A stretch of 64,000 nucleotides of DNA from Membranipora membranacea (GCA_914767715.1 OU612065.1:14448001-14512000); one strand, 5' to 3'; counted from the stretch's first letter, positions 25,001 to 39,700 are shown. Program-made: numbers and translations. The notes: generated from the letters alone by a model not told the origin.

Positions 25001-28000
25001 AATCTCAAACGGTGACAAATGATCCTCGTTATGGGACGTATCCTGGGAGCCTGTCTCATCTTCTTTTGACACATTTTTTATCTCGAATCTTCTCGCTAAA
25101 CCTTCAGAGGGCTTCATCATTGATATGAGCAATAAAGGTTTTTCACTGTCATTCATATCACGGGCATAGTCGGTAAGCCAAAGACCTTCGATCTCTCGAC
25201 CTATGACATCACACAATGCGTAGTCGTCCACCCTTGCCAGTGATATCTCGCACTCTTCAAGCACATCAGCTATCAAGTCTCGCACAGTCATACCCCCATC
25301 AATTGGCACAACTACTTCATCCGCCCCTAGGTCGACCCTGTCACCATGTATTGTGATGTATTCTTCAGCATCATCAATGGCCAACATGTTGGATTGTGAG
25401 CTGTTCATTCCTCGGCCTGCTTTCTTCTTTTTTACAGCCTTACCTGCCTTAGAGAGGTTTTCCATTGACCTTGCAGTGGCGGCTGAACCAAATTTGAGGT
25501 TACTTGTAGCCAGAGAGGCGGATGATTTTTTTGATGAAGCATCAGACTTTTTTCTAGACCCAATGCTACCAGTACTATCAGACTTCTGACGGCCATGCTT
25601 GTGGGGGTTGGGTCCCACAGGATCAGCGACCTTGGATGTGGTATTTTGACTTGACTGAAGGGAAATCTACAGAAATAACAAAAAGATTTGAATAAGTGTA
25701 CGCTCTTCAGGTCTGCTATTCTCAGTCAGCCGACATTAATCCTAGTTTATCGCAGGCTAAGGCTGAAATATGATCACAACAACCAGAGTAAAGCCAACTC
25801 TGTAACTCTTGAGTTTGGCCAGATTTCAAGTATGCAGCGTGGAGGATTGATGTAACCAATCGCCATCCTGTTTAGCAAAATTATCTAATATTGTAATGGT
25901 GTTGCAATGGAATCAATACAGATAATTCCGTCCCAGTTATTGCTCATAATTTTTTTCAATTATCCCTTGAATGATTATAAAATAAACCTTCATAGATAGA
26001 AAGAGCGGCTCAATCCTAGCTATCATTTCTCTCAATTTCCTAACATTTATGCCATTTCGTTACACCCCCACAGCTTCATATACATTCACAGAAAAATCCA
26101 TACAGTTCCATCCATAAACAAAAAATTTTATATGTTTATGGTTCCATCATACTGTGAAAGAATTGGAAGCAAGACCTTCGGCAGGAACAGAAATATGGAC
26201 ATTAAGTATTTCCATTGTCTCTTTTCCATTTAAAAAGCAGTACTAACAGAGGTGTATTCAATGACAAACAGATGCTAGTGGTGAAAAACAAGTGGTTGCA
26301 GCTAAACTGATTGGCCCACAACAAGGCAACATATAGATAGAGATATCTTGTCTTTCTAGAGAAACCAACCTTTTCTTTGGATTTTGTTTTGTTGATTTTC
26401 TTCTTCATGGCAGAGAAAAAACTATTTGATTGGGAAAGTTTTTGCTTTTCTTCAATAGGGGAGCCAGGGTCTTTTCCTTCCTGATATACTTTGAGAACAA
26501 ACTGTATATGTACCGATGCCATCAACGCTAACACCAGAGGGCAATCCTCATCTCTCACCGATGACTCACCTGAATTAGAAAGAAATACGTAAATATAATA
26601 AACAGTCAACAGTGGCTTTCCGTAAATGCCTTTCAGGAGAATAGTTACAATCAAGATGGTTGCCGATGATTACCGCAAGGTGGAGGAAAAACAATTGTTT
26701 CATGAGGGAGGTGTCTATAGGCGTACACTCCTCTTCCGTTATAAACTGCATCTCTTCTACAGGACGGTACATCAAGCTGTCATATCGGCTTTGGAACAGG
26801 TCAAATACAACATGGCTGGTTTTCCTCTTAATGTTGTGCCAAAGTTAGAGCTGGCTGAATTTGATGGTTACATGACAATCCTGGCACCCACCAGCAACAA
26901 TTTGTGGCAATTGCCAGCGGCCACCTAATGATCCATGAACCAAAATGGTAACATTTACCGTTATTACGGTTTATGAGACTATTTGAACATTGAAAAAGGT
27001 AGCAATTTCAGTATTTCAAAACCAGTGAGTCATTATGTCACAAGCCACCCTCTATTCATGACCACACCAAATCAAGTCGTCCAGTTAGCATCAATTGTAG
27101 AGGGTTGGAGTCATATGGCTCACTTGTAAAAGGTTCTCTAATATATTCGATAGGGATCTGGGCGTAACAGAATCATCGAGGTATAAATTTTGGCGACCAA
27201 CCTTTCACCTAATATAGTATGTCTTATTATTCATTTCATTGTTATACCTAGTTGATCCAAACCTAGTAAGAACCCTCAATTACCAATGATGAATGTATCA
27301 AAAGAATGACCTGCAGAATTCTTCAGGGTTGGTGACAATTGTACAAAATGGCACATTTCCCTGAAAGTTTTTAATTTTTAGATATGTTCTGTTCGTGAGA
27401 GTGGTGTTATGTGTGAGTGAAGTGTTTCTCCATTCATTACCCAACTATCCCTCCAATCTCTAGGACAACAACTGGTGATGATTTGACAGGTATGATTGCC
27501 AAAATGCTTCAAGATTTGCTTCATCCTCAAAATGGCCTGTCTCATTGCTCATAAATGGCTATTATAAAATAGACAAGAGTCATTGTGAAGTCATCAAGCA
27601 GAGTATATCATTCTTTGACGATAAAAGTTGGGAGGTTGAAACAAGGCGTTCTAATCTGTAAATAGCCTTGTGCACTTATACCAACATACTGTGTCAAGTT
27701 CGGTCATGAAGCAAGTTTAACCACCAATCATCTCATGAGTCAACATTCCAAATATAGCAGAGGTATGGTCACCATGCCACCAGGGCATCCCCACCATCAG
27801 AGGTATGTTAGTTGTTGGTTTGAAGAGGCCACAACCAGTCACTGTCAATTTTGGCTTGTTTATCGTTTTTGATCACATTATCATCATTCGTTTTTGCCAT
27901 TCTATTATACTCTTTACAAAATATAGCGTTTTGATAGGCATACAGTGGCTTGAGCATCCCAAACTCGTCCCCCTCCACCGACAGCTCCTCCATGGCCGGG

Positions 28001-31000
28001 CCAGTGGTACACTGGTAGGCCCATCTTCTCAATCACTGTTGCAAATACAGCGTTATAGGATAGTTAGATATGAGAATTTGTTCTCCCTTTTGATCACTGG
28101 TTAGATGGACCGATATTCTAAGTAAATAATAACAGGTTGTGGTCATATCAAGTGAAAGACATACTTATGTTAAAACTGGGTACTCCATGTTTGATTATAG
28201 GCAGACGTAAGAGCCCATTGAAAGTGAAAGTGGCTGTTGAGAGAATTGGTGGAAAATTTTCAAGTGCGGAATAGTCAAAAACATCTACCATGGTCACAGC
28301 AGATAGCTGAACAATCTACCTTGGGTTACATCAGGATGCTTCCCATCGATAGTATTGCATGATTCAGGTGACACACTGACACAGTTTGGGACACCGGGGA
28401 GAGTCACAACCCAGCCAAGACAATGTTTGGTAATTCAGATCCGTACATTTTTTGAGTCATAGATAAAAATAGAGTCTGAATTAGACTAAAACTATACCTC
28501 GTCATTGCATTTGTAGGTTTTGTTTGGTTCTCAAAAGCAAACTAAGATTTATCAAAATCCTTGGCTTGAGTACATATGTAATGGTGGAATGAGTAGGTCA
28601 AAAGCTAATGGATTAGAATGATTCGCTGATATGTTATCCCCTCATGGATCAGTGAGATGTCAGCTCACAGTAAATAGGTCATGACTTGTCTGATGAGTAA
28701 CACCAATATACTGGCATTTGTCTCACTAGCCATTCTAACAGTATTTTCCATGTCATATAGCGGCCTTGTCTAAACTCCCATTGTTTAACCAGATACTTAC
28801 AACATTCTGTATGTACCACTGATGAAGGGAGTTCAATGGTACATGCATACTTTTGTAAATTATGTAAAGACATATATTTCAACTAACAATACTGTCTTAC
28901 CACTTCAAAGTCATAGGAGCCCAGGATGAAATCCACCTGGGAATTCTCATAGGATCTGTCAAAACTATCTTGCCGTGCAAAGATGTTGAGACATGTTTGT
29001 GACATTTTTGAGTCAAGAAAAACAAGTGGCTGAGAGGCAATTACAGCTACTGTAAAACACTTAATCTTTGTATACACAAAATTAACTCAAAAACACCCAC
29101 CTTACCCATAACCACAATGTTACAACTCGGATGTAAAAGCTGTAAAGTACCAACTGTTTTTCAATTATTTTTAGTCAAGTTTCACTCATAAATCAGAGGT
29201 CAGTCAATTTCACTCTCATAAAAAAACCAGCCAGGGATGTGATCAATGGTGGTCCTTCGATCACTTCCGAAACTGTGTGAGTGAAAGATCGACATGGAGA
29301 CTAGAGAAGGACCTATGAACAGATTGAGTAATTCGAGGAACCAGGAAGAATTAAGAGATAAGAAAAAGAGACGGTCACTAATTTAAAAACTAAAAATTTG
29401 TGATGAGTCAAAGCTAAATAGGAAAAGTCAAGTTTTAACTTGACATCTAGCTGTACAATAATAATAACTAACCTGAATCTTTGACAGCGTAGAGTATCGG
29501 TACTAATTTCCCAGATTCTACTCCTTCTATCAGATTGAACTTTTCTAACAACATAGGCTTCAGAGACTTCCATGTGGTGGAGCTGGTCAATCGGACAGCT
29601 TTAGTGAAGTTGTTGTCAGCATGTGCAAGGAAGAACCTCAAACATCCTTCATACTCAACATCATCCTAAATAAAGAATATTGCCCGAGATAGTTTCAGAG
29701 CAAGACATATTCTGAGTACAGTATCTTGTCGGTAAGTGAAGTGTTCCTCAACAGAGTGAATTAGTCATACACATTCAATTCCAGCACCATAAAATCCTAT
29801 AAAATCCTTCTTACATCTCGGTCATGATCATCATACTCAAAGAAAGTTTATTGAAGCAGGGTATCTCTACCTTAACCTGGCAAAATATTGGGCGGACACC
29901 ATGCTGGTTTTCCCACAATTACATTAGCAGGAACAATGATGTTCATACCTCCATCAAAATCTTATCTTTGAGAAGTGAGATATGGAATGATTGCCGCGGT
30001 CACAATCATTGTACACTGTTATCACAGCAAGTCTGTCTTTGGGCAAGAAGATTGTGTTGATAGACACCTTGTTTCAAGCAATCATTGCTTGATATGAGGC
30101 CGAGTTTTGAACATCCTCTGGCTTCGATTGAGTTTAGGTTGGTTCTAAGAGTTTGAGATCTTGATATATAGATAGATCCATAGATAGATAGGACTTTGGT
30201 CTGAAGAGGGTTGCTACCAGCATTTGCCCAAAAGACAACTAATCTGCCAAGCTATGATTAATTGTGGTCATTGTAACCATATATCAGTGATTTATCCAGT
30301 TAAAACAATTACTTCAATAAAATGACTACCATGAAGCTGTAATCAGCTTACAGACTGGTTATATCACTTAGCTAACTATGGGGAACATCATTTCCGCCCT
30401 AGAATCTAGATTTCCACAGATGTAGTCCCAATCCTGAATTTCTACCATAATCGCTAATTGATAGCTCAGAATGAAAACAAACAACTTTGGTATGTATTTC
30501 CAGCCCGACCCCTAACCATTTAAAATGCATTTTGTGGGTTTTTAAATCATTTCCTAATCTTTTGTGGCCATCTTTCATCAAAGCATAGAATCACTTCTTT
30601 CAGTACTTGTGAAGTGTTATGACAGGTTATGAAGGCTTGGCAGTTGTGGCCAGAGGATGGTTACCCACAAGAACTAGATCGCCGTACCGCACTCTCAGGA
30701 AACAGCTTATGGCCTTAATGTACTGTGGGTACCTGTACTCTGATAATACAATACAATATTACCCACTGAAGACAATATATGGCAATATGTCCATTGCAGA
30801 AACTTACGTCTGAAGTAAAGTTGCCTTTAATGTGGAAAGTGGGTAGTTGTATACGCCTGTTATACTCCTCGACTTGTCCTATGAGGACGTGTTTATCTTT
30901 AAATCCAAGAGCCATCTCCCTGGCTGTGAGTCTTTGAGAGCTCCTTTGAGCTATTTTGATGTATTCCACACGTCGAGATTTGGTTGACTGCGACCTTTCT

Positions 31001-33183
31001 GGGTGCTGACAGTATCCCGGACGTGTATCCCTGTCGAGTCGTTCGCTCAAGCTAGGTGACTTTGTCACAGTGCAGTGCTTTGTACTGAAATAATAGGAAA
31101 CTTTACCATCAACAAGAGTGTAGCCCTGCTTATCAGCACAGAGAAGAGATTCAGACTATCTCACTGGTATTGCTGTCACGAATGAATGGTTAGCTGATGA
31201 ATGGTTACGATTTCGAGGAGAACTCCGCTTCAATGATTTTACCATCTCTCACACTACTCATTAACTTGATATTCAACAAGATCACTTGTACCCAATCACA
31301 TACAAACAAGCCACCATCATAAATATGAGATTCACAAATTATTGTGAATAAAAACACAGCATGAAGTTAATATAATATCTAGAGAGTATTAATAATAACT
31401 TTAGAGTTATTTGGGTATCAGTGAGATGTGTAGAGAAGTGAAGTAGGCACCTAGAATGACGTGTTATCATGACTATGTGAAACTTACTAGATAAGATGTG
31501 TCACAGCGAAGAGCAGATGTCAATTGAACAGCGAAGTGATGACACATTGAGAGCACGGGTTGACGGAAGATTGTGAAATCATAATGATTCCAATTAATTC
31601 TAGCAGTGAATAGGGTCTTGCCTCAATCAATGTTTGCTACATTCTTATCCACTATTGTTGGGAGAGTAGATTAATTATTAATCGAAAACAGGAAGATCAA
31701 ACAGCTAATAACGATGAAAAATGAGAAAGCCAACTCCAAGAAAAACCAAGATAAGGATCCAGCAAAATTGATAGCAAAACAATACAGTACTAACCCAGAT
31801 AACATAGTGAAGATGAACAATAGTGAGAATCTGAAGCGATAAGCGAGTAATTCTGCTTCCCAAAACACACTTATCCGAGTCAAGAAGAGTCAAACAAATA
31901 TTGTTCACAACTAAACATGACCTCAGTAACCAAATAAATAACTGTAGGAAATACATTCATGCTGGTCATCAGCTGAGTAGTGAAATCATTCAGGTTCAAA
32001 GGTCACACACAGACACACAGACACACACTGAGCGGATGTAAATATTTATGTGACAGCTACTATGTGAGCAGACCAGTGTGGAATTTTTTAGATTTCATTA
32101 TAACAAGCGTATCTTTTTACTAATTTAATTGCATGTATGTAGTCTGATCTAGGCCGCCAGTCTTCGAATTACACAAGCTTCCTATTTTGGGCTAAATTTA
32201 TCCTTTGACCACAAATATTTTCAGTATATGGAAAACAATGAAGGGGACCAGGGTAGTTACTAGATATCTTAATACTAATGGTTATAATCTATGTACAACA
32301 CTACTGTTTCAGACACTGATATCCTCACAGGGCTATAAAACAAAGCAATCTGCTTGCCCCATCCTGCTGAAAGGGTTTGAGGGCTTCTTCTAATTTTTAA
32401 AAGCAATAACACCTCTAGAAATTCAAAAGCTTGCCATACAAACATAAACATTGAACAAAAGTCATAACAGCTGAATAACTCGGCCTAACCTGGTAATCAA
32501 ACATAGCCTGGATGACTCATGAACTGATACATAAAACAGCGGCAACAAAGATAAACAGCTTGTGAAAAAAAACCAATGTGTGAGACAAAAAGGTTATCAT
32601 TAGAGTGAAGTTGAAACAATCAATAGCCAACAAAGATGAATAAAATTTAATCATCGCAAAACAACATCACAGCAGAGCATGTCAGAAGTTGAAATCACAC
32701 ACCACAATATTGGCATGCATGTTAACATTGTTTGTGACAATTTATCATAGAGGAAGCAAACGACAAACTAAACGCTAAACCATGGGTAGAAGAGTTGTAA
32801 CAGCACGATGATACACTATTGCATCAATGTTGCTGAGGACCGTGATTATAAAGTGAACCACATGCTGGGAAACAACAATTAGTGTGTAGATTATTTTACA
32901 AACCCCATTAAAATGATCACTAGCGAAAAAAACTTACAACAGTAACTGCACAAACCGATTATTCCCGGACATGGACCTCTGCACAGTTCAGATATAATAC
33001 TGCTATCATTTAGATAAGCATTAGAGACAATCGCACAGGCTCAGCAAATCAAAGAAGAGACTGGTGTAGCTAAGGGAAGTCAGAAACAGAGACGAAGTAA
33101 TCAGATTTGATTTAAATATCAAGCATGTCTTACCTGCTCCCGCTGAGCTGTTTCTGCAGGCTTTTTCTACGAGCCGACGGCAT
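19064..33183 (-). CDS. RADIL/RASIP1: RADIL/RASIP1-family Rap effector (RA-RA-FHA-DIL)
   Basis: Rap/Ras-binding scaffold acting on integrin adhesion and Rho signalling in vertebrates. Twelve exons join in frame: 33134-33183, 30808-31084, 29473-29665, 26370-26569, 24239-25666, 23743-23786, 22740-22956, 22102-22315, 21020-21189, 20381-20528, 19698-19841 and 19064-19374. They give 1131 residues. Order: basic/Ser-rich start; an RA-like segment about 110-205 (VEYEGCLRFFLA, RDEDCPLVL) followed by a Lys-rich stretch; a canonical RA domain about 342-438 (DSEKPLL, EGLARRFEI); an FHA-like domain about 485-600 (IIGRSEDED, APDVLAQHC, FLFKDP); a DIL region about 655-980 (LMFWMANCIEL, YAFQQTVYHLTK, QLHHLL, HPPLVMP). 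The tail is short and polar, with no PDZ domain, as in RASIP1 and unlike RADIL. RA and DIL motifs place it in this family rather than afadin. The choice between the two vertebrate paralogues is open. Confidence 0.88.
20828..20926 (-). other. Candidate in-frame cassette exon of the RADIL/RASIP1 homologue
   Basis: A 99-nt open segment between exons 9 and 10 has a good acceptor (gcttcttcag) and donor (acg|gtaaaag). It is phase 0 at both ends, so it would insert 33 residues (TAGKISRVVVIPEGNKLIYT...) without shifting the frame. Vertebrate proteins join the flanking sequences directly (LLK-ASW in RASIP1), so I left it out of the main model. Confidence 0.35.
28901..29049 (-). other. Candidate frame-breaking exon in RADIL/RASIP1 homologue intron 3
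   Basis: A 149-nt open segment has an acceptor (gttttacag) and donor (gtg|gtaag) that fit the phase of exon 3. It would leave exon 4 in the wrong frame, with a stop after four codons. Direct joining of exon 3 to exon 4 gives a correct phase and a complete RA-like fold, so this segment is either noise or a rarely used poison exon. Confidence 0.3.
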
Positions 33184-36100
33184 TTTCACTAGATTAATCC
33201 CAGGTATTATTATCCACTAAGCTTTGATTGATTGTTTACTCTCTATTCAGTATCTCGCTGCCAGAACAACATTCATACTTCTGAGTCAGCCTTCTGGCAG
33301 CTCTACAATGATAATTTGATGATTACGATAAACAGAGTACAAATAGCAAATAAATACTAACATGTAGCCTGAGAATGCATAGTTTGCGGTCCAAAAAACA
33401 CACAGAAATGACCCAGCTAACCAATTAATGGGCTAGTAATTCCAACAAGCGGCCTACTACGATGCCCATAAAGATAATAAAAACCCCTCTCAACTTACAA
33501 AGAGATGAAAATCATCAAAAAGTAATCAGCACAAAAAAATGCTAGCGCACTTGATGAGTTACCAAGGCATTGTGAAACAGCTTATCAAAGATGCAGAGTA
33601 TTTGTTTCATTTCACTTATTTCTACTATCAATACGGCATCTGCGCAACTATATCCATTCCCATTATGATTCCTTGGCGAAAGTGTTAATGCAGAAAAAAC
33701 AAATGTGTTCTGGGGATTACATATCCTGGGCGAGTGTGAGGATAACGGTTAATATCAGTTGCTAATCTAGTTGAATTGACATTCACAGTTACATAAAAAA
33801 AACTACGACCATTCTTGGTGGAACATTCCTGATGCCAGGCTGCTCCAGGCAGACAAACTCACCTACACAACTTACAGGAATGTCAATATGGGCAGATTTG
33901 CATGCATGAATGAAAAACAAATCTCTTATTTTATTTGGTTGACTAGTTTGGTGAGAAAATGAAGGGTAAGGATTAGTGAATGGGGAAAAAACAGTTAAAC
34001 ATTCCTGGGCCTCCAACCAACGGCAACTACGACAAGGGATGATGAATTTCATGGATGGAAGATGCTTGGAGTACAGCAGTGACCTTATCAGGGACAATGA
34101 GCGCATATTACATAATAACAAGTTTATACAAACACATGCGACACTCACTGTGTTGTATTTGAGTAGAAAGTAAGATAATTAGTAGCCTCCACCACTTCCG
34201 CCGCTGAGATTCATGATTTAACAATCTGTCTGACTATGAAATGTCACAGCGAACCACACGCTCCAATGTAACATCCCGTCATGTCTGAATAACAGGCGAA
34301 CAGCCGGGATTTTGCACCAGCGAACCCCTGAATTATTCACAGAAACAACAGCTTCATAGATTTCTAAAGCAATCAGGCATTTATGACGATCAGTACTCAA
34401 GTGATACTGCTATAAACAAATACTTGTGAATGACTAAAGTGAAACAAATGTTTTTATTCCCTCATGCAAAGCCAAGAAACTATTCAAAATATGAAATCTT
34501 GTGAAATGTGAGTGCCCCCAATTATTACCTAATAAACAGTAACAATTAACTAAGAGTTTTCAATACTTTACTTACGCGTCTACAGCAAATATTTTCAGCA
34601 AAGGTTGGGACAAAACCCCATACAGTTTGCACTTGATATGCTGCTAAAGATCCCCAAATTCTTTTGGATGGTTTGCATACCTTTCTTCTAAAAGTTCACT
34701 TCTGATAGAAATCTAATCTGCAATCGGCTTTTGAAATTCTTCGATGTAGCAATCCAGTTACCTTTTGTGTCTGAGGCAATCCCAGCAACTGAGTCTCCCT
34801 GCAATCCTAACCACTGCAAAACATTTATCTTTAAAAAATGAAGGAGCAGTTAGAACAATTTCTATTCAATCCAAAAACTAAGGTGACATTAAAATAGCCA
34901 ATTATTAACAAGACTGTGTAGTTGTGGCAGACCACTATATGGATATTAGTACAAGTGCATTCATTTTGAGGCGCAATCTCGGAGTAATGTGACCTCAACT
35001 TGGATAGTAGAGTGCCATTTGAGCGTTGTAAATAAGTGTAGAAGAGTGCTCTTGTGTCCAAGTAGCTGGCTAGTCAGGGCTCACATTTGAAAATTACACC
35101 AGAGACCATAGTAGATGGATTATCTGTGGTACCTGATTAATCTGCATTCTCAGCATTCTCTTGGCATTTCAATTAGCTATTCTCTGAGATATTTCTGCTC
35201 ACATCTGATTTCGGTATTGGTATTTGTGCAGGGAGTTACCAGCATCGAATAAGCTGATAGCTTTGCGAATGTTTGTTCATGATTCAATATCATAATTGTC
35301 ATAGAATTGTGAGTCATCCAATACTTTTGCAAATTTCAACCAGGATTTTAACCTCCATGGTTTTTTAATGTAAGTAAGACTGGTCACAATAATGAATCAC
35401 CATTAGCATTGATAATCAATAATATCACAACATTAGAAATAGCTTATCATCTTCTGAGTACCGATATTACCTATTCCAGCTACCTAAGCGCATGTTATAT
35501 GATGATTAAGATCAAACAATATCATTGAAGAACCATACCTTTGGGAAAACCTCATTATGCAATCCTTCAACTGATGAGTAATCTTGGAGAAAATTTATAC
35601 CGTTAATACACAAGGGTGAACAACTCAGACATGATTTCCGCTTCTTGCTTTGTTGCCATCAGTGATGGGGAAAGGAGATTTTTACCAGCTATGAGGTCAT
35701 GCTCATCATAAATAATTAGTGACGAGACAATGACCCTAGCTTAACAAGTTTGAATACAATTTAATAGATCGGTGTGATGGAAAAGGAAATTCTTTCATAA
35801 ACACTAATTAATTTTTTCAATAAAACCATCCCCATTTCATCTCTATTTTCAGTAATTTTGCGATGTGAACAAAGCCATATCAATGGCCCTGTTTATGACA
35901 AAACAGAGGGTGGGCTGCCCCTAAAGAGGGGCGCAAGTTGCCCGGAGTCTTTGTTCTGAGAGTGGGATACATCCTAGAAGACTAGAATGCATCCTAGAGG
36001 TGAGGCCATAGAGGACCTCCTAATCGTTAGTGCGCAGCAAGCTGCCAGAAACTGAAACATGCACTTATCGCCCATTGACAGTGACACTTTGATCTTAGTC

Positions 36101-36737
36101 AATAGGCTGAGAAGCCATATCATAAGCTGGTTTGTTTTGGGTGGGGGCAGGTAGGACATGCGTGTTTTTCTACTACACCACATCATTTGACTTATTTTAC
36201 ACAATGCTCTGAGAATGTTTGGTAGAAAGTTTGGTAGAAAGTCTCCTAAGTTATGAGACCATTGTGCCATAAATACTCAGTTATCTGTGGCTGCATTTAC
36301 ACAAAGAAGAAGTGGGGGAAGTAACTATACCATTAAAGAGAAGATAATCCACAAACGGTAAGTGCTCCATGAGCGTACAAAGGATCATCTAGGGAGGAGA
36401 TGGATTCAAATTATGTAGCTTTTGTTGGCCATGGAGAGTCAAAAAACTTTTGGCTAAATAAAGCCTGCGGTTTGCTAGCAATAGCTGAAATTAGATCAAT
36501 GAAAGGTAGAGGAAAGATATAGTAGACTAGTCATCAACAATCAGCAATCATTTATTGAGATGTGAGCCATTACTAACAGAACATATAAATTAGTGTAACA
36601 TATTAATGACAGAAAGACAGAAGATTGGAAGATTTCACTTCATAGTATAGCACAAAAATAAAATTTCAAACATATAGTTTGTCAGAAAATATGATCATGA
36701 CAATGTTGTATAAACCTTGATAAAAATATTTAACAGC
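33184..36737. other. Intergenic region RAB3GAP1-RADIL/RASIP1 homologue
   Basis: About 3.5 kb between the start of the RADIL/RASIP1 homologue and the stop of RAB3GAP1, both minus strand. It should hold the promoter of the former and the RAB3GAP1 3'UTR. Short open frames here (for example 33789-34148 minus) show no family resemblance, splice context or codon pattern of a gene. A small direct repeat (gtttggtagaaa) occurs near 36220-36245. Nothing else recognised. Confidence 0.45.
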
Positions 36738-39700
36738 TCACTGAAAAGTACTGTCCAAAGTAAAAGCACCAGCTAGCCTGTATTCCTGACCATCGATAAG
36801 TGTACAATACATACGCTGAGGAAACTGTTTAGAATAAGGTGCGGGACGCGAGGCAACAGTCCTCAGAATGTACTCACGAGCTGCAGGGATAGGGAACACT
36901 GAGGAGTCTGGAGCAGGAGACTCTACTATCCGTTTGCTCGGATCAGATGACAGGGAGTCATCATCCTGAATAGCCTGTCAGGAGAGAGAAATAATGGGTG
37001 GTGTTATGTTTAGTTGATCATAAAATCATAAATATCAACAACAAAGTTTTTCATTAAAATGATTTATTGATCAAACCATAAGATAGCAAAGGACAGATTT
37101 AGTTCCAGAAGTTTTAACACAACCTTGCAAGTCATTAGAATGAACTTACAACCAAACCAACTGTTCTAAAAGTTATTTAGGACATGCTCAAGTGTTCTTT
37201 TTTCGACTTTATATCTCATATGAAAAAATCAAACCTGCCTAACACTGATAGGACCAGATGTGGCGAGTGATAATTTTATCAAAATTATTGTAATTATAGC
37301 TTACAACTTAGGAGAATGCGTGACATGTAAACTGCTATTAACATATGATGTTTAGAAATTTACCTTTGCGTCAGCAAACATCTTGGTTATTGTTTTGCCA
37401 ACAGGCCCTCTAGCAGCACCAATCACTTTCACTTCATCCAAGTTCATCAGGTCGAGAACAAACTTCTTAACATCCTCATTGGATTTATTAGCTCCATCAC
37501 AAGCAAACTTCAGATGAAGAGATCTCGCTCTAGCTATAACTAATTCTGCAGTTTTGAGTTGGTTGATCGTATCTGTGTATATTTTGACAGACTGTGAGTG
37601 ATTGCGTGTAACATTCTCTAGCTTCGATGCAATGTGAGACACCAAACCACTTATAGAAGGCATCATTTCTTCTCCTGCGACAATACAAACAATTATGAAT
37701 GAGAATTAAAACAATTTATGCTGGCATATAATTATATAGACTAATAAAGACCTGTCAGTGTGATGTTTGTCTATTTACCGTATGATATTCACTTTCAGAA
37801 AATGGCAAAAACATAAACCAGATTTGAATAAGATGACGACCTTGATCATCATTTGGTAGATGGTAGTCACAATAGCACAAGTTTTGGACATCAGTGTTTG
37901 TCAGTGGGTGCCAGAAATATTACCACAATAAATTAGGTCAAGGTCAGTGAATATGGACGTTAGTGAATACCACAGTATTATCAATATTTATAAGTCATGT
38001 ATGTATGTGTATGTTATGTATATCCTGTACCTTGCTGTTTTGTGACCAATATGGCAGACTGACAGACCATAGGAAGAAGATGTAATACTACTTGAGCTGG
38101 TTTCAGGTTAGATAAATAATGTAAAACCTACAATTATTGAAATGCTACAGTTAGAGCCACAACATGGCCAGCAAGTAGCATCAATCTATGCCTGCTGTGT
38201 GGCTATATATCTGCGATAGTAATATCACTAGACCATACAGCCAATGAACAGAAGGGGAGATTCACCAATTTTCCTTTACATTACTCCTAATCTGTCACCA
38301 CGAACAGCTGTTGTAAAATCTTCATCAAATGTGGTGATTTCACACGGACAAAGGGTCTTGTTTGAATCATACAGTTGAAACAAACAAGTTAATGTCCCCA
38401 ATGTCTTGTCACAAACAGTTATTTTGTTGAACTTTGAATGATTTTATTATGATGGTGCCTTTACTTTGTCTATTCTACATAGACAAGAGCAATCAGTTGA
38501 CATACACCAACCTTTTCAGCTTCTTTGGTGTCATTAAACAACCTTTTCTGTCTCCTGGCAGCTGTTGGTTTAGAACTCTCCCAGACCTCCTGCCACATGT
38601 TACCTGGCACCAACATCCTCTCACTCAACGAGCCTGTCAAAATCAAACATGCACATGAATATACTTTGTACTGTCATCACCTATATCTGCTTTATCCCAA
38701 CATTGTAAGTAGCAGTAATGTTTGCTATATTAGAGTGCTGGCCAAAGAATCAAGTTTTTGATACCATCCTATTGATTTCAGTCTAATTTAGCGTACAACT
38801 CTCGGTTCATAAACACCCTGAGGCCCAGTTTCAACTGAAAGTTAATAGAAGCTATGTTGAGCAAATTAGGCTTTCCCTAAGCTCCGAAACTAATTTGCTA
38901 AAGAGACCAAGCAAGAAACAAGCAATAAGGCACAAATTTATTAACGGAAAATGACATACACAAGTATTATAAGATCACCTTTTTCGACCGTGTCACCAGA
39001 CTCACTGTCCACAACAGTCTTAATGATATAATCACGGGGAGAGTACCACCTCACAAAGTCCTCTAGCTTACATCCAGGGTTAGCTGCCTGTAAAATAAAA
39101 TGTGGATCAGAAAAGTGACAGCCTCTACAATCATTATAAAATTATGAATTTGAATCACAATTCCAACCTTATTTAGGGTAATTTGGTATGAAATTTTACC
39201 TTGAAAGACTCCATATCAGAAACAAGGCTTGCACTCTGCATCCTGGCCCTGAGGTTAGCGCCTTCTGTGCTCGTACCAAGTCTGAAAACAGATATATCAG
39301 CAATTATACCGGAATACTATCAGCACAGTATGATCAATTTTCTTTAGTATAGTAGTGACAAAAATTTAGGTGCTCAAGAAACAGCAGTCAAAATAAACAA
39401 ACCTTGTGAGGACCTCAGCATGCTCAGCTAATTGATCCTCAGTCATTGGAGCAGGCTCCTGAGTAATAGGTACATATAAGTCATCAAGGTCATTCAGTAG
39501 TCGTAGATCATCAAGTTTGCTTAGCCTGCCTTTAGGAGGCCGCAGTACACTGTCCTCACTGATAGATGTGCTGCTGGTAGAATCAGGTCTGTCGGTAGTA
39601 TCGCCAACACTTGAGGCGTTGTTCTTAGCTGGTTCTGTTACAGACTTTTTTTCAGCACCATCAATTTTAGTCTGGGTGTCTTCTGATAGATCATTTTTGC

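Noticed and set aside
27808-28032. Possible exon (reads TGPAMEELSVEGDEFGMLKP) in the RADIL/RASIP1 homologue intron 3
   Set aside because: It looks protein-like, but the frame is preceded by a stop at the only good acceptor. Exon 3 and exon 4 already join in phase into a complete RA-like segment.
33789-34148. 119-codon minus-strand frame upstream of the RADIL/RASIP1 homologue
   Set aside because: Composition is not protein-like and there is no family match or neighbouring exon.
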